Shown here piece after piece: positions 1 to 7,720 of a DNA stretch of 38,519 bases. The notes below the pieces were generated by a model. It was given only the letters and a program-made list of their open reading frames with translations. It did no database searches and was not told where the DNA came from. The stretch is from NCBI RefSeq assembly GCF_022807995.1, contig NZ_CP094352.1:1-38519 (forward strand), given 5' to 3'. The position numbers and the translations under genes are program-made. The DNA is from Pseudomonas orientalis. Lineage in GTDB: Bacteria; Pseudomonadota; Gammaproteobacteria; Pseudomonadales; Pseudomonadaceae. Position 1 is the first letter of the stretch; each line of letters begins with the position of its first letter.

Positions 1-9
1 GTAAACACA

Positions 10-204
10 CTACGGCTTCATCTGAACAGCAAGAAAGGTGGCGCGCATAAGCTGAGTAATCTGAAGTTGTGCGTCCTCACAGGCTTCAAAAAATGCTAGC
101 GGAGCATCTTCTGGACCCTCATCCAAAACATTGGCCATCTCTTGAACCAGCTCCTCTAGCGCCTGAAGGCGCTGCTTGATATCTCCTTTATCCATCAATT
201 TCAC
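10..204 (-). CDS. Small hypothetical protein, 64 aa
   Basis: Unrecognised acidic, probably helical, soluble protein with no membrane segment. The GTG start lies in a GTGA overlap with the stop codon of the upstream acetyltransferase gene, so the two are probably translationally coupled. This tight coupling is the main support that it is real. An alternative start is the ATG at codon 4. The function is unknown; a partner of the acetyltransferase is possible but unproven. Confidence 0.6.
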   Translation of the reverse strand: MKLMDKGDIKQRLQALEELVQEMANVLDEGPEDAPLAFFEACEDAQLQITQLMRATFLAVQMKP

Positions 205-890
205 CTATTTTTTCTGTTGGCCTGGTAAAACGCCTTCGCTTTTTTTGTCGCCTCAGCGATGTGTTTTTTCAAACGCTTGCGATCTTTGAAAACTGCACCT
301 TCACCGTGCATATCGACCAATTTCATCTGTAGCTCCTGCGCCTGCTTCGACTCATAGAGCGTCGATACGTCTTGCAAGGCCACAAATCCTTCGCAGCTAT
401 GATTGCGGGTATTCATCACAATTTGCGTGTTGTCCGAATCAAGGATCTGAAAGCCCATAGCTTGGTAGAGAGCGACTTTGGCCGGTGTGCACGTAAGCTC
501 GACATGAGGATACCGTGCAATCACTTTTTCCATCATCGTTCTGCCAATACCAAGCCCGCGGTGTTGATGATGAACAACCATATACGTTAGCCCGCAGGCG
601 TCTGGATGGCTTGGGACCGGAAGGTAGAGCACATATCCAATAACCGAATGGTCTACACCGTGCGCTGTAATGAGCTCTGTTGGGGCTTCGGGCCGAAGAC
701 CGATGCGATCGAGATACGACATAACCTCCCAAGCTAGAAGGTTTTGATACAACCCTAACAGCAAATTAACGGGCACCATGCCTGCAAAGTCGTACCTGTG
801 AAGATCGGCCGTATAAGCGCCCGTCATTGTTGCGACCTGATGCTTAACAGCCTCACTAGGTTGAGTGGTGTGCAGAGAATATGTCGGCAT
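201..890 (-). CDS. GNAT-family N-acetyltransferase
   Basis: Probable acetyl-CoA-dependent N-acetyltransferase, substrate unknown. The central region (about residues 85-160 from the chosen start) has the GNAT fold pattern: a strand ending in YMVVHH followed by the acetyl-CoA pyrophosphate-binding loop QHRGLGIG, then a later VALYQAMGFQ segment typical of the GNAT C-terminal half. A basic, Lys-rich helical tail of about 50 residues follows the domain. I chose the ATG that begins MPTYSL because GAAGGA lies a few bases upstream; an in-frame start 18 codons further upstream has no such signal. The stop overlaps the GTG of the next small gene. It is likely transcribed from the region that holds the five degenerate repeats. 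A GNAT toxin is possible, but no RHH (DUF1778-like) antitoxin is adjacent. Confidence 0.8.
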   Translation of the reverse strand: MPTYSLHTTQPSEAVKHQVATMTGAYTADLHRYDFAGMVPVNLLLGLYQNLLAWEVMSYLDRIGLRPEAPTELITAHGVDHSVIGYVLYLPVPSHPDACGLTYMVVHHQHRGLGIGRTMMEKVIARYPHVELTCTPAKVALYQAMGFQILDSDNTQIVMNTRNHSCEGFVALQDVSTLYESKQAQELQMKLVDMHGEGAVFKDRKRLKKHIAEATKKAKAFYQANRKNR

Positions 891-1195
891 ATTTTTCCTT
901 CGTGTCGGAGCTGCACTGGTAAAGCGTTCAGTGAACGTCCCCATGCAAGTCGGAAATATCCTATCAGTCAGTCGGGCGAGTCAGAGTCGCTCGTGGCACG
1001 CAACGGTCTCCCAGCCACATTCCTGCCTCCTCACAACACGGTGCTCGTCGTTCCGTTTCACGGGTTGGCAGCTTCAGAAAGCAGGTCAGCACTGGAGTCA
1101 TCGGTGTTTCCTAGGCCTTACTGCCCGCACACAACACTATGTGTTTCCATGCACTGATTACCCGCTTTTGACTTTTACGCTCTGCACAGCTCACT

Positions 1196-1290
1196 CTGAC
1201 CTGTATCTAGTCTTCCTGACGTATATCTGTCTTTCTGAGTTATATCAGTCATCCTACGTATATCTTCAACCTACCTATATGTCACTTACC
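1196..1290. repeat. Five degenerate TATATC-core repeats, operator or iteron-like
   Basis: Degenerate units with the core TATATC (or TGTATC, TATATG), usually preceded by TGAC or TACG and followed by TCTTC or TCATCC. Cores start at 1202, 1222, 1241, 1259 and 1276, so the spacing falls 20, 19, 18, 17. The array lies in the roughly 400-bp gap upstream of the acetyltransferase gene and just beyond the stop of the 337-aa gene, so it is either an operator cluster for the leftward operon or a protein-binding array of the plasmid. I see no gene in the remainder of the gap (891-1195). Confidence 0.45.
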
Positions 1291-1296
1291 TAGTAT

Positions 1297-2310
1297 TTAA
1301 CCAGAGTATAGGACGCCTTTCGCGCACATAGCAGCGATAGCGTCGTCGACTTTGGACCAGTCAAGCGCGACTCCCCTAGCCGTTTCCGGTGTTGCACACC
1401 GGTATCTGAGCCGCCAGATACCAACCACTTTCTCTGGATCTGATGGCAGATAAAACCAGCAGCCCTCAGGTTCTGAGCGATCGTTATCCTTGTGCACGTA
1501 AAATCCAACGCCAAGGCCAGGTGCGGCCTCTAGCAGGGACGAGTCAGACCCAACGGCGTGGAAGTCATTAACACGGATTGGAGTCCTCTCACCGTCGATG
1601 CTTATGGAGGTTACAACCTCATAAAAAAGGCCCGTACCTTTCAGCAGCTTGAAGGCCTTCCAAAAAACGTCACTATTGCCATTCTCGTCTACCTTACCGC
1701 CCATGCTGCCAACTATCTTGCTGATAAATTTTGCTTGGGCTGTGTCGTTGATTGGCTCAGCTGTCACTCGGAACCCTTCACCTTCAGGGCTGACCATATG
1801 GTTCCAATGTCGCCATATCTGCTGGTGATCAACTCCGCCGAACATTTCTAGATCGTGCACTGCATAACAGTAAATCAGCAGCATAACGGCGCAGACAACC
1901 ACTTCATCAGTAGCCCCTTCCTTCAATAAGCGACCAATGCCATCCGCATTGCCTATCCCCCCATCTATCAGCGCGTGAGGGATATTCACAGTTCCCTGGT
2001 GGTGCATTGCCCATAGAGCCTGATTGCGTGGCAACCCTGCCGCTGGCTTCTTGATGAGCCCCATGCCGGCTAAGGCGTTAACTATGCCTGTGGCCATAGG
2101 CGTTCCACAGCCTGTCAGCACCCTGACTTTCTCCGCACCCGCACCAGTCAGCATGTTAGGGCCACGGCCGTCTAAATCCCTCATGGTCGTATGCCTGGCC
2201 AACCCTAAGTACGCCAATAGCAAGCGAGGGTCTTTTTTCGCGTTAGCGATCAGCTCCAGTGCTTCAAGCGATACCGGCGAAAACTGCCCTGGTTTTGTCC
2301 CTTTTTTCAT
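1297..2310 (-). CDS. Hypothetical protein, 337 aa
   Basis: I do not recognise a family. The protein is soluble with no signal peptide. Residues about 25-95 read like a helical, possibly winged-helix region (SPVSLEALELIANAKKDPRLLLAYLGLARHT... and GCGTPMATGIVNALAGMGLIKK, which resembles a recognition-helix and wing arrangement). The C-terminal half is mixed alpha/beta. The ATG is preceded by a G-rich Shine-Dalgarno (AAGGGGGGCA). A 9-bp inverted repeat about 40 bp upstream could be its own operator, in line with a DNA-binding protein that regulates itself. A regulatory role for the divergent conjugation genes is an inference from position. Confidence 0.65.
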   Translation of the reverse strand: MKKGTKPGQFSPVSLEALELIANAKKDPRLLLAYLGLARHTTMRDLDGRGPNMLTGAGAEKVRVLTGCGTPMATGIVNALAGMGLIKKPAAGLPRNQALWAMHHQGTVNIPHALIDGGIGNADGIGRLLKEGATDEVVVCAVMLLIYCYAVHDLEMFGGVDHQQIWRHWNHMVSPEGEGFRVTAEPINDTAQAKFISKIVGSMGGKVDENGNSDVFWKAFKLLKGTGLFYEVVTSISIDGERTPIRVNDFHAVGSDSSLLEAAPGLGVGFYVHKDNDRSEPEGCWFYLPSDPEKVVGIWRLRYRCATPETARGVALDWSKVDDAIAAMCAKGVLYSG

Positions 2311-2349
2311 TGCCCCCCCTTGGCATTACGCCTTTGGCTGCTAACGATT

Positions 2350-2375
2350 TTTTGTACTATGACATGAGTACAAAA
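2350..2375. promoter_or_regulatory. Operator-like inverted repeat (9-8-9)
   Basis: TTTTGTACT, an 8-bp spacer (atgacatg), then AGTACAAAA form a perfect inverted repeat in the AT-rich gap between the leftward 337-aa gene and the rightward conjugation genes. It is well placed to control the leftward gene. The gap (2376-2570) is otherwise AT-rich and holds no gene I can support. Confidence 0.5.
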
Positions 2376-2570
2376 TAAGAATAAAAATTAAGTCCTCATA
2401 AATCCCTTTAACTTCGGCGTTCTTAGCGTATTAAAATTCCGTACATTGCAATTATACGGAAAGACAGTAACGATAGAAATATCTATTCTAGATATTCTTG
2501 TACAACGACCTATAGGAAACTTAAAATAAAGGTATCTATACCGGCCTGTTTCCAATACTGGGGTACAAGA

Positions 2571-2897
2571 ATGGAAAATCGCGAGCAATTGATAAAGGAT
2601 CAAAAAACATCCAAAAGAGTGATACTTTTTTTTGTTTTATTCTCAACCATCGGTTTAATATTTGGGTGGCCATTCGCAACGCCTTACGTATTCGTCATGC
2701 TGAAGTACAAAACGTTTTGGGCAGTGATGACGTTAGGAATTGTCGGGTGCGCATTCGCAGCAGATGGCAATCTCTGGTTGCTCCGAAACCCAGGGAAATC
2801 ACCACGCGATTATTACCAGCGGAAGCATTGGTGGCTTCATGTCTTTAACTGGGAAATTAAACAGGGATCCCCAGAAACGGAGGCCGCAGACAAGTGA
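2571..2897 (+). CDS. Small inner-membrane protein upstream of dotA/traY, 108 aa
   Basis: Two hydrophobic segments (about residues 17-45 and 48-72) are flanked by charged ends, and the C-terminal part is soluble and Trp/Lys-rich (YYQRKHWWLHVFNWE). Its stop overlaps the GTG start of the dotA/traY gene (GTGA), so the two are co-translated. The layout suggests a small membrane component of an I-type (Dot/Icm, IncI Tra) type IV secretion system. IcmT-like and TraX-like identities were considered, but I cannot support either. The start is the ATG at 2571; its ribosome binding site is weak. Confidence 0.65.
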   Translation: MENREQLIKDQKTSKRVILFFVLFSTIGLIFGWPFATPYVFVMLKYKTFWAVMTLGIVGCAFAADGNLWLLRNPGKSPRDYYQRKHWWLHVFNWEIKQGSPETEAADK

Positions 2898-5065
2898 AAC
2901 TATCCAGACCGCTTTCCTGTATTGCCTTTATTTTTTCCTGTGTTGTTGTGTTGCCTGTGTTTGCGGAAACCACAACAATCGGTGAAATAACTGCCGCATC
3001 CAAAAAAACTGGCGATTTGTCCCGCCAAGCTCTTACAACTATCTATGGCGACGTGGTTAACAACCCTCTTGCCTCCAGCGAGGCTGGCGGTGTAGATACT
3101 ATTCTAGCCAGCATATTTCAAGTACTTAACGGCGCTCTCCTGGTCGTTGGGTCACTATGGGCCTGCTATATCATCTTTCGGAAGTTAACTCGCACGGCTC
3201 ACGATGGCGCTGTGTTCGACAAGCAAAATACAACGGTCTGGGGACCTGTACGAATAGTGTGGGGGTTGGTTTCTTTAGTACCTACCGCAAACGGGTGGTC
3301 TCTTTCGCAACTGCTTATGCTTTGGTCCGCATCTACTATGGGCATAGGTATTGCCAATTTAAGTACAGATGCCGCCATTAGTGCCTTTGAAGATGGGAAA
3401 GGAATGGTGGTGCAACCGGCCATGCCCAGCACCCTCCAGCTTGCCCATAATCTGTTTGAGGCCAATATCTGCATGCACGGCATAAACGCCGGTCTCGCCG
3501 AGGCTGCTGCACAAGGCGGACTTGTCACACAAGGCGGCTACGTCCAGCAGGTGCCGACGAGCTCCGGTTTCACCCTAAAAAACAAAAGCTTCATATGTGG
3601 TGGAGCCGATATCAATGCGGATCTCGAAGCCCAGTCATCATCGACAAACTGGTTTTCCACCACGATTGATACCTCACAAATCCGTAAGGCGCATCTCGAC
3701 GCTTTGGTGGCAATGCAAAATACGATCACCAAATCCGCTCTCAAATTCGTTAATGAAGTTGTTCAGAAAAAGAATGGTGCTGGAGATATTTCGGATGTCG
3801 AAGGGGGGATCCAGTCCGCCGCTCAGGCTTACGAAATCACCGTTAACCAAAGCGTCGGTACTAAGCAGGGAGATATTGAAGCGCTCGCAAATCAGATGAG
3901 CACGAGCATCACAGAGGCAGGGTGGTGGTCACTAGGCGCCTGGTATCAAACATTTGCCCAAGCCAATACGAAACTGACTGATGCCGTTGCCGCCAAAGCT
4001 GGCTCATACGGCCCTTCATCGGGTGGAGACCCTGCTGTCGTCAATCTTTATCAAAGCGCGATGGACGCCTACGCGGTGCAAAAGAGTACAAACACCAATG
4101 CAAATCCTTTGGGCGCAAACGGTTCTCAGGGAACCGAAACAAGCAAAGTGATGAGCCACCTTTTTGCTCCGATGCAGAAAATAACAACTTCACTGGTAAC
4201 GGACGTTAACTTCAATGGAGAGCAAGGCGGTCAGCTTAACCCGCTCATCAAGATGAAGAACCTTGGTGACACTCTCATGGGAACAGCCGAAGTTGCCGTA
4301 GCCACATACGGCGGTTTAAAAGCTTTGGAAAGAGTTACCGATGGCAACAGCGCTGTAGGGCTAACGACAAAGTTTGTAAATTTCTTCTCAGGAGGATTGG
4401 ATGCTGGTAAAGGTTTACTTGATGCAATGTCCCCATTTATCATAATGGCGATATTCGCATTATTTCTGCTAGGCGCGACTTTATCAATATACCTACCAAT
4501 GACACCTTTCATCATTTGGTTCGGTGCAGCAATTAATTGGCTTGTTGTCGTTGGAGAAGCAATCATTGCAGCACCGCTTTGGGCTTTTACCCATCTTGGC
4601 GGTGAAGGTGACGGTATGGGCCAGAGAACGGCGCACGGTTATCTATTTCTCTTGAATTGCATGTTTCGACCTACATTGATGGTAGTCGGATTTTTCTTGG
4701 GCGGAGCTATTGTGGTTGCGGGCGGCACGCTACTAAACAACCTATTTGGAATAGCCATTGCAAATGTTCAGTACGACTCCATGACAGGAATTTTCAGCGC
4801 TCTGTTCTTTGTCGCGGTTTATTGCTCTATGTGTTTGAACTTAATCCATAGCAGTTTCAACCTGATTTTTATCGTACCAGATCAGGTCATAAACTGGGTA
4901 GGTGGTCAGGTATCCGCTACTGTAGGTCGGGACGACAATGACCGTACACGGCAGGCCATCTCGGTTTTCGCTGGAAAGCTAGAGCACATGGCACCTAAGT
5001 CTGGCATGCCAGGTAGAAAGCCGGGCAATAGCAAACCTAGCGGTGGAGATGGCATTCATGGTTAA
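2894..5065 (+). CDS. traY: DotA/TraY-family conjugal transfer membrane protein
   Basis: Large polytopic inner-membrane protein of I-type conjugation systems, the counterpart of Legionella DotA and IncI TraY. The 723-aa length fits TraY. An N-terminal signal peptide (about residues 1-24, ending VFA) is followed by a periplasmic start, a hydrophobic segment near 70-95 (NGALLVVGSLWACYIIF), a segment near 118-155, a long central loop of about 350 residues, and a cluster of C-terminal membrane spans at about 505-660 (ending in the FNLIFIVPDQVINWVGG region), which is the family's typical pattern. The GTG start overlaps the upstream gene and has GGAGG at suitable spacing. In IncI1 plasmids TraY is the target of entry exclusion. 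No other core tra genes lie in the window, so this is the end of a transfer operon or a remnant. Confidence 0.85.
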   Translation: MKLSRPLSCIAFIFSCVVVLPVFAETTTIGEITAASKKTGDLSRQALTTIYGDVVNNPLASSEAGGVDTILASIFQVLNGALLVVGSLWACYIIFRKLTRTAHDGAVFDKQNTTVWGPVRIVWGLVSLVPTANGWSLSQLLMLWSASTMGIGIANLSTDAAISAFEDGKGMVVQPAMPSTLQLAHNLFEANICMHGINAGLAEAAAQGGLVTQGGYVQQVPTSSGFTLKNKSFICGGADINADLEAQSSSTNWFSTTIDTSQIRKAHLDALVAMQNTITKSALKFVNEVVQKKNGAGDISDVEGGIQSAAQAYEITVNQSVGTKQGDIEALANQMSTSITEAGWWSLGAWYQTFAQANTKLTDAVAAKAGSYGPSSGGDPAVVNLYQSAMDAYAVQKSTNTNANPLGANGSQGTETSKVMSHLFAPMQKITTSLVTDVNFNGEQGGQLNPLIKMKNLGDTLMGTAEVAVATYGGLKALERVTDGNSAVGLTTKFVNFFSGGLDAGKGLLDAMSPFIIMAIFALFLLGATLSIYLPMTPFIIWFGAAINWLVVVGEAIIAAPLWAFTHLGGEGDGMGQRTAHGYLFLLNCMFRPTLMVVGFFLGGAIVVAGGTLLNNLFGIAIANVQYDSMTGIFSALFFVAVYCSMCLNLIHSSFNLIFIVPDQVINWVGGQVSATVGRDDNDRTRQAISVFAGKLEHMAPKSGMPGRKPGNSKPSGGDGIHG

Positions 5066-5101
5066 TGTGCTAATTAATTATATTGTTCACGGGAGTTAAT
5101 T

Positions 5102-5605
5102 ATGCTTTATTTAATTACGACTATTCATTGGCTAGGTAATATTTTAAGCCTAATCATAATATGGGTAGCAATCGCAATTATTTATAATAGCCACGCCTTA
5201 TGGCCACTTTGGCTGATCGGCCTAACCTTTGTCTGGATGTTTGGAGGCAACTGGCTCATCAAAAACTTAAAGAGTCGCTACGCGAAGCGACTGCATAAGC
5301 TAGTTATGTCAATCGCTCCGGCGGGTTTTTCAGCCAAGGTGCAGATTTCTGATGAAGCGGGCCGCCGCTACGTGGGAATAGACCCAAAAGCAGGCACGGC
5401 AGTCTTGATCGACGAGTACAACGGTATCCGCAAAGCCATGCCACTCTCAGAAATCACAGAGTGGGCCACCGACATAACCTCAGGGAAGCACTTCCAGCAC
5501 GTCATATTGCGATTTAGAAATTATGACTATCCATCAATAACCATACCCGTGCGATCGCACGATATGGAACGCATCACATCGCAGCTGATTACCGCAATGG
5601 GATAA
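5102..5605 (+). CDS. Membrane-anchored protein, candidate entry-exclusion protein
   Basis: Two N-terminal membrane segments (about residues 10-30 and 35-52) precede a cytoplasmic basic linker and a mixed alpha/beta C-terminal domain of about 100 residues. A sequence-based family is not clear to me. It sits 36 bp downstream of the dotA/traY gene, with GGGAG before the ATG, and is the last gene before a strong terminator. In IncI1 plasmids such as R64 the gene after traY encodes the exclusion protein Exc, which acts on TraY. The same position and membrane anchor make an exclusion role plausible here, but this is inference from gene order only. Confidence 0.7.
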   Translation: MLYLITTIHWLGNILSLIIIWVAIAIIYNSHALWPLWLIGLTFVWMFGGNWLIKNLKSRYAKRLHKLVMSIAPAGFSAKVQISDEAGRRYVGIDPKAGTAVLIDEYNGIRKAMPLSEITEWATDITSGKHFQHVILRFRNYDYPSITIPVRSHDMERITSQLITAMG

Positions 5606-5640
5606 AAAAACCGGGCTTAAAGCCCGGTTTTTTTATCCCA
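5598..5640. terminator. Bidirectional terminator in a perfect 43-bp palindrome
   Basis: Two 21-bp arms are perfectly complementary around a single central base. The inner stem is CCGGGCTT/AAGCCCGG, flanked by A7 and T7, so it works as a Rho-independent terminator in both directions. The arms also contain the last codon and stop (GGA TAA) of both convergent genes. Confidence 0.95.
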
Positions 5641-5947
5641 GTTGAGTGGGGATTTCGTTCAGTACAAGGATTTCGTGTTCAGCCATCCCAGATCGACGCT
5701 GTTCCAAGGCAGATTCTGACGTTAGCATCGAGTGCTCCAGCTGCTGCTGTTCGAACAAACGCCCCAAGAGAGCTACCTCACCCTCAGATTCCAGAGATCG
5801 AAGCTGTGCTGGGCTCTCAAGAGCCCAGCGGTCCAGAATTCTCCAAGCGCAGAGGTGAAAGGCTGGTAATCCGCGTACCGTACTTATCGTCGCAGGCATT
5901 AATACCCCACCAGCGATCGACAGCGGTGGTACGGCATTAGTGAACAT
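5633..5947 (-). CDS. Hypothetical protein, 104 aa
   Basis: Unrecognised. I start it at the ATG of MFTNAVPPL because GGAGG lies directly upstream and the gene then overlaps the stop of the preceding gene by only 11 bp; the longer open frame to 6022 would overlap it by 86 bp. Residues 10-60 are mixed and the C-terminal half is rich in Glu, Gln and Leu (RLFEQQQLEHSMLTSESALEQRR), probably helical. It is the last gene of the relB-relE-mobC-like operon and ends in the shared terminator. Confidence 0.6.
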   Translation of the reverse strand: MFTNAVPPLSIAGGVLMPATISTVRGLPAFHLCAWRILDRWALESPAQLRSLESEGEVALLGRLFEQQQLEHSMLTSESALEQRRSGMAEHEILVLNEIPTQLG

Positions 5948-6191
5948 GCTTGCCTCCGTGTCGACGCAAATAAGAAATCGTTTGATAGTTTGCGCGGAAA
6001 AGTCGTTCATGAAAGCCACCACCCCGCATCAGCTCTTCTCGATGCTCGGCTGCAAATCCTAGCCTAGCTAGCTCAATATCATCACCGTAAGCCACAGCCC
6101 GATTAGCGGATCTCATCAATGCGTTAGCTTGTTGTAACCGCAGAATGTCAAACCGGTAATCCGGTGCGCGGATAAAATGAATAGCTCCCAT
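5937..6191 (-). CDS. Small basic protein of the mobilisation operon, 84 aa
   Basis: Arg- and His-rich soluble protein with no known motif that I recognise. The ATG has GGAGG at good spacing. It lies 40 bp after the MobC/NikA-like gene and overlaps the next gene. Its position suggests a relaxosome accessory role or another plasmid housekeeping role; nothing in the sequence proves this. The relaxase gene that usually follows mobC/nikA is not present here. Confidence 0.6.
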   Translation of the reverse strand: MGAIHFIRAPDYRFDILRLQQANALMRSANRAVAYGDDIELARLGFAAEHREELMRGGGFHERLFRANYQTISYLRRHGGKHVH

Positions 6192-6231
6192 GACTAACCT
6201 CCATATTTTACAATTTAACGCAATAACTCAG

Positions 6232-6531
6232 TTACTTACTGAGCCTTACGATTGCCGCTTTCACCTCAACAAGGATCTCTGGATATTCTTTTGAATGCAT
6301 GCCACCGCTTTCCTTGAACAGGTGTTTTTGCAAACCAGCCAGCCGCCTCAATTCGTTGAGGATGTGACTATAAATTTTGCTTTGAGTACGCCGACCTAAA
6401 GCCGCTGCGAGCATGAATTGCCCAGTGCTTTTTCCGCAGTCATCGGCTTTCTCGCGAACTGCCGCTTCTTCATGCTCAAAACACCTAACAAATGGCAACC
6501 ATTTGGTTCGCCGTTGCTCGTTCATGCTCAT
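6232..6531 (-). CDS. MobC/NikA-like relaxosome protein
   Basis: Probable DNA-binding accessory protein that helps the relaxase at oriT. The 99 residues match the MobC/TraJ/NikA pattern: an N-terminal basic segment and strand (RRTKWLPFVRCFEHEEAAVREKA), a helix, then GKSTGQFMLAAALGRR (like the family's GLSVSEYLRRALLGRR) and a final LNELRRLAGLQKHLF helix (like LNRIGNNLNQIA). The ATG overlaps the stop of the 59-aa gene (ATGA), so it is coupled to the toxin-antitoxin genes. It lies about 0.9 kb from the oriT-like site. No relaxase gene follows in the window. Confidence 0.6.
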   Translation of the reverse strand: MSMNEQRRTKWLPFVRCFEHEEAAVREKADDCGKSTGQFMLAAALGRRTQSKIYSHILNELRRLAGLQKHLFKESGGMHSKEYPEILVEVKAAIVRLSK

Positions 6532-6707
6532 AGCCTGGAACTCGGCTGTGTGTCGTTCTTAGAGCGTTCGGCCAGCTCGGCAAGGATCTCAGGCCGCAAT
6601 ACCAAATCTTCTCTGTATGTGGCGCAGCGGGTGAACTCTTTGCCTCTTTTTTTAGATTTCCAACGCGTCCACAAGCGCCACAGATTCCAGCGCTTATCGT
6701 CCTTCAT
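6528..6707 (-). CDS. Small basic protein, 59 aa
   Basis: Short open frame beginning MKDDKRWNLWRLW and ending TQPSSRL, Trp/Arg/Lys-rich at its N-terminus. It overlaps by 4 bp (ATGA) with the relE-like gene upstream and again by 4 bp (ATGA) with the mobC-like gene downstream. Two such perfect overlaps are strong support that it is translated. The function is unknown. Confidence 0.6.
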   Translation of the reverse strand: MKDDKRWNLWRLWTRWKSKKRGKEFTRCATYREDLVLRPEILAELAERSKNDTQPSSRL

Positions 6708-6976
6708 CGTCTGTACCCTCTCTGCTGACTGCTGAGCCGTACAACCAAAATGGTTAAAGTGACGTCCTGGATATTGGAAACGATGCGATAGTCTCCAACT
6801 CGGTACTTCCAGAGCTCGCCCAGCTCTGAGCCTTTCAGAGCGCTTCCAATACTGTGTGGTTCGCCTTGATTGGTGATACGTCCAACAAGAAATTTCAGAA
6901 CGTCCTTTGCTGCATCGTCCCCAAGTTCTTTCAGTTCCTTTTCCGCTGCCGGATCAAATTCAATCCGCCAGGTCAT
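6704..6976 (-). CDS. relE: RelE/ParE-family toxin
   Basis: Type II toxin, probably a ribosome-dependent mRNA endonuclease of the RelE group. The 90-aa length and pattern fit: MTWRIEFDPAAEKELKELG at the N-terminus, a long helix, then the core LKGSELGELWKYRVGDYRIVSNIQD, which matches the RelE family's LxGxLxGxWRxRVGDYRI, and a C-terminal strand ending in the basic QQRGYRR. It overlaps the antitoxin gene by 17 bp, in the usual antitoxin-toxin order. Its stop overlaps the start of the 59-aa gene, so toxin, antitoxin and mobilisation genes form one transcript. Confidence 0.88.
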   Translation of the reverse strand: MTWRIEFDPAAEKELKELGDDAAKDVLKFLVGRITNQGEPHSIGSALKGSELGELWKYRVGDYRIVSNIQDVTLTILVVRLSSQQRGYRR

Positions 6977-7184
6977 AGGACTTGATCACGTCTTGAAGTG
7001 AAATCGTTTCGCTACGGTTCTCACGCACCTCTCCCAATCGCTGCTCAGCTAGGTACAGATCCTCTAGGTCATCAATGTGCTCGAGGATGGCTTCCCGGGC
7101 ATAGAAGGTCTTGGTGCGTCCTGTACGAGCAGCCAATGCTTCTAGGCGCTCCTCTATTTCCGGGGCAAGACGGATAGCTAACAT
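6960..7184 (-). CDS. relB: RelB/CopG-type ribbon-helix-helix antitoxin
   Basis: Antitoxin that neutralises the adjacent RelE-like toxin and represses the operon. The N-terminal MLAIRLAPEIEERLEALAARTGRTKTFYAREAI is a clear ribbon-helix-helix DNA-binding region (strand, helix, TGRTK turn, helix); the acidic C-terminal half (DLEDLYLAEQRLGEV...) would wrap the toxin. I start at the ATG of MLAIRL because GGAGG lies just upstream; the TTG four codons earlier overlaps that ribosome binding site. A palindrome 18 bp upstream is the likely operator. Confidence 0.88.
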   Translation of the reverse strand: MLAIRLAPEIEERLEALAARTGRTKTFYAREAILEHIDDLEDLYLAEQRLGEVRENRSETISLQDVIKSYDLAD

Positions 7185-7201
7185 GGGATCCTCCAATGGC
7201 T

Positions 7202-7217
7202 GCTATACAAGTATAGC
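7202..7217. promoter_or_regulatory. Operator/promoter palindrome of the relBE operon
   Basis: GCTATAC-aa-GTATAGC, a perfect 7-bp inverted repeat just upstream of the antitoxin gene, overlapping a TATACT-like -10 on the minus strand. This is the expected autoregulatory site for an RHH antitoxin. Confidence 0.7.
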
Positions 7218-7382
7218 GTAGCGTTAATAATGTGTGGGACAGCCTATCGCAATAGAGCCGTGTAAATAGCCGCCTTCGGGCTACCAAAGCAGGCGCACAA
7301 AAATTGGCTTAGGGGTTTCGGGGCTTGCCCTGAGCAGGGAGGTAGGCAGCGCAAGGGAGTGAAACGACTGCAGCGAGGCCGG

Positions 7383-7431
7383 TTGTACGTACGCCATTTA
7401 TGGCGGGAGTACAAACCCTACCCTGTCCTGC
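7383..7431 (+). other. Candidate oriT (inverted repeat plus nick-like site)
   Basis: An interrupted inverted repeat (TTGTAC...CGCCA-ttta-TGGCG...GTACAA, 7383-7414) is followed 9 bp later by TGTCCTG|C (7424-7431), which resembles the YATCCTG|Y nick consensus of MOBP relaxases. It is upstream of a MobC/NikA-like gene. The rest of 7218-7717 holds no supported gene. Confidence 0.4.
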
Positions 7432-7720
7432 TTCCAAAAGCGTGTTTAGTAACAATCTCAGTGAACCTGAAAAAGACATTTCTGAAAGCCATTTACGAAC
7501 AGCTCGGTACCACGAAAAATGACATACAGGTGAACAATCAGGGAAAAAATACATTTCAACAAAAATGACAAACCTACGGACGTTTGAGGCGAGGAAATTC
7601 AACACCATAACGAAAGATAGAGTAAACGATAGAAGCATTACTGCTAAAGTGAGGAGAAGATCATCATCCGTATGAAAAAAAGAAACAAAAAAAATTTAAG
7701 ACAAAGGTAAATTTGTCGTG

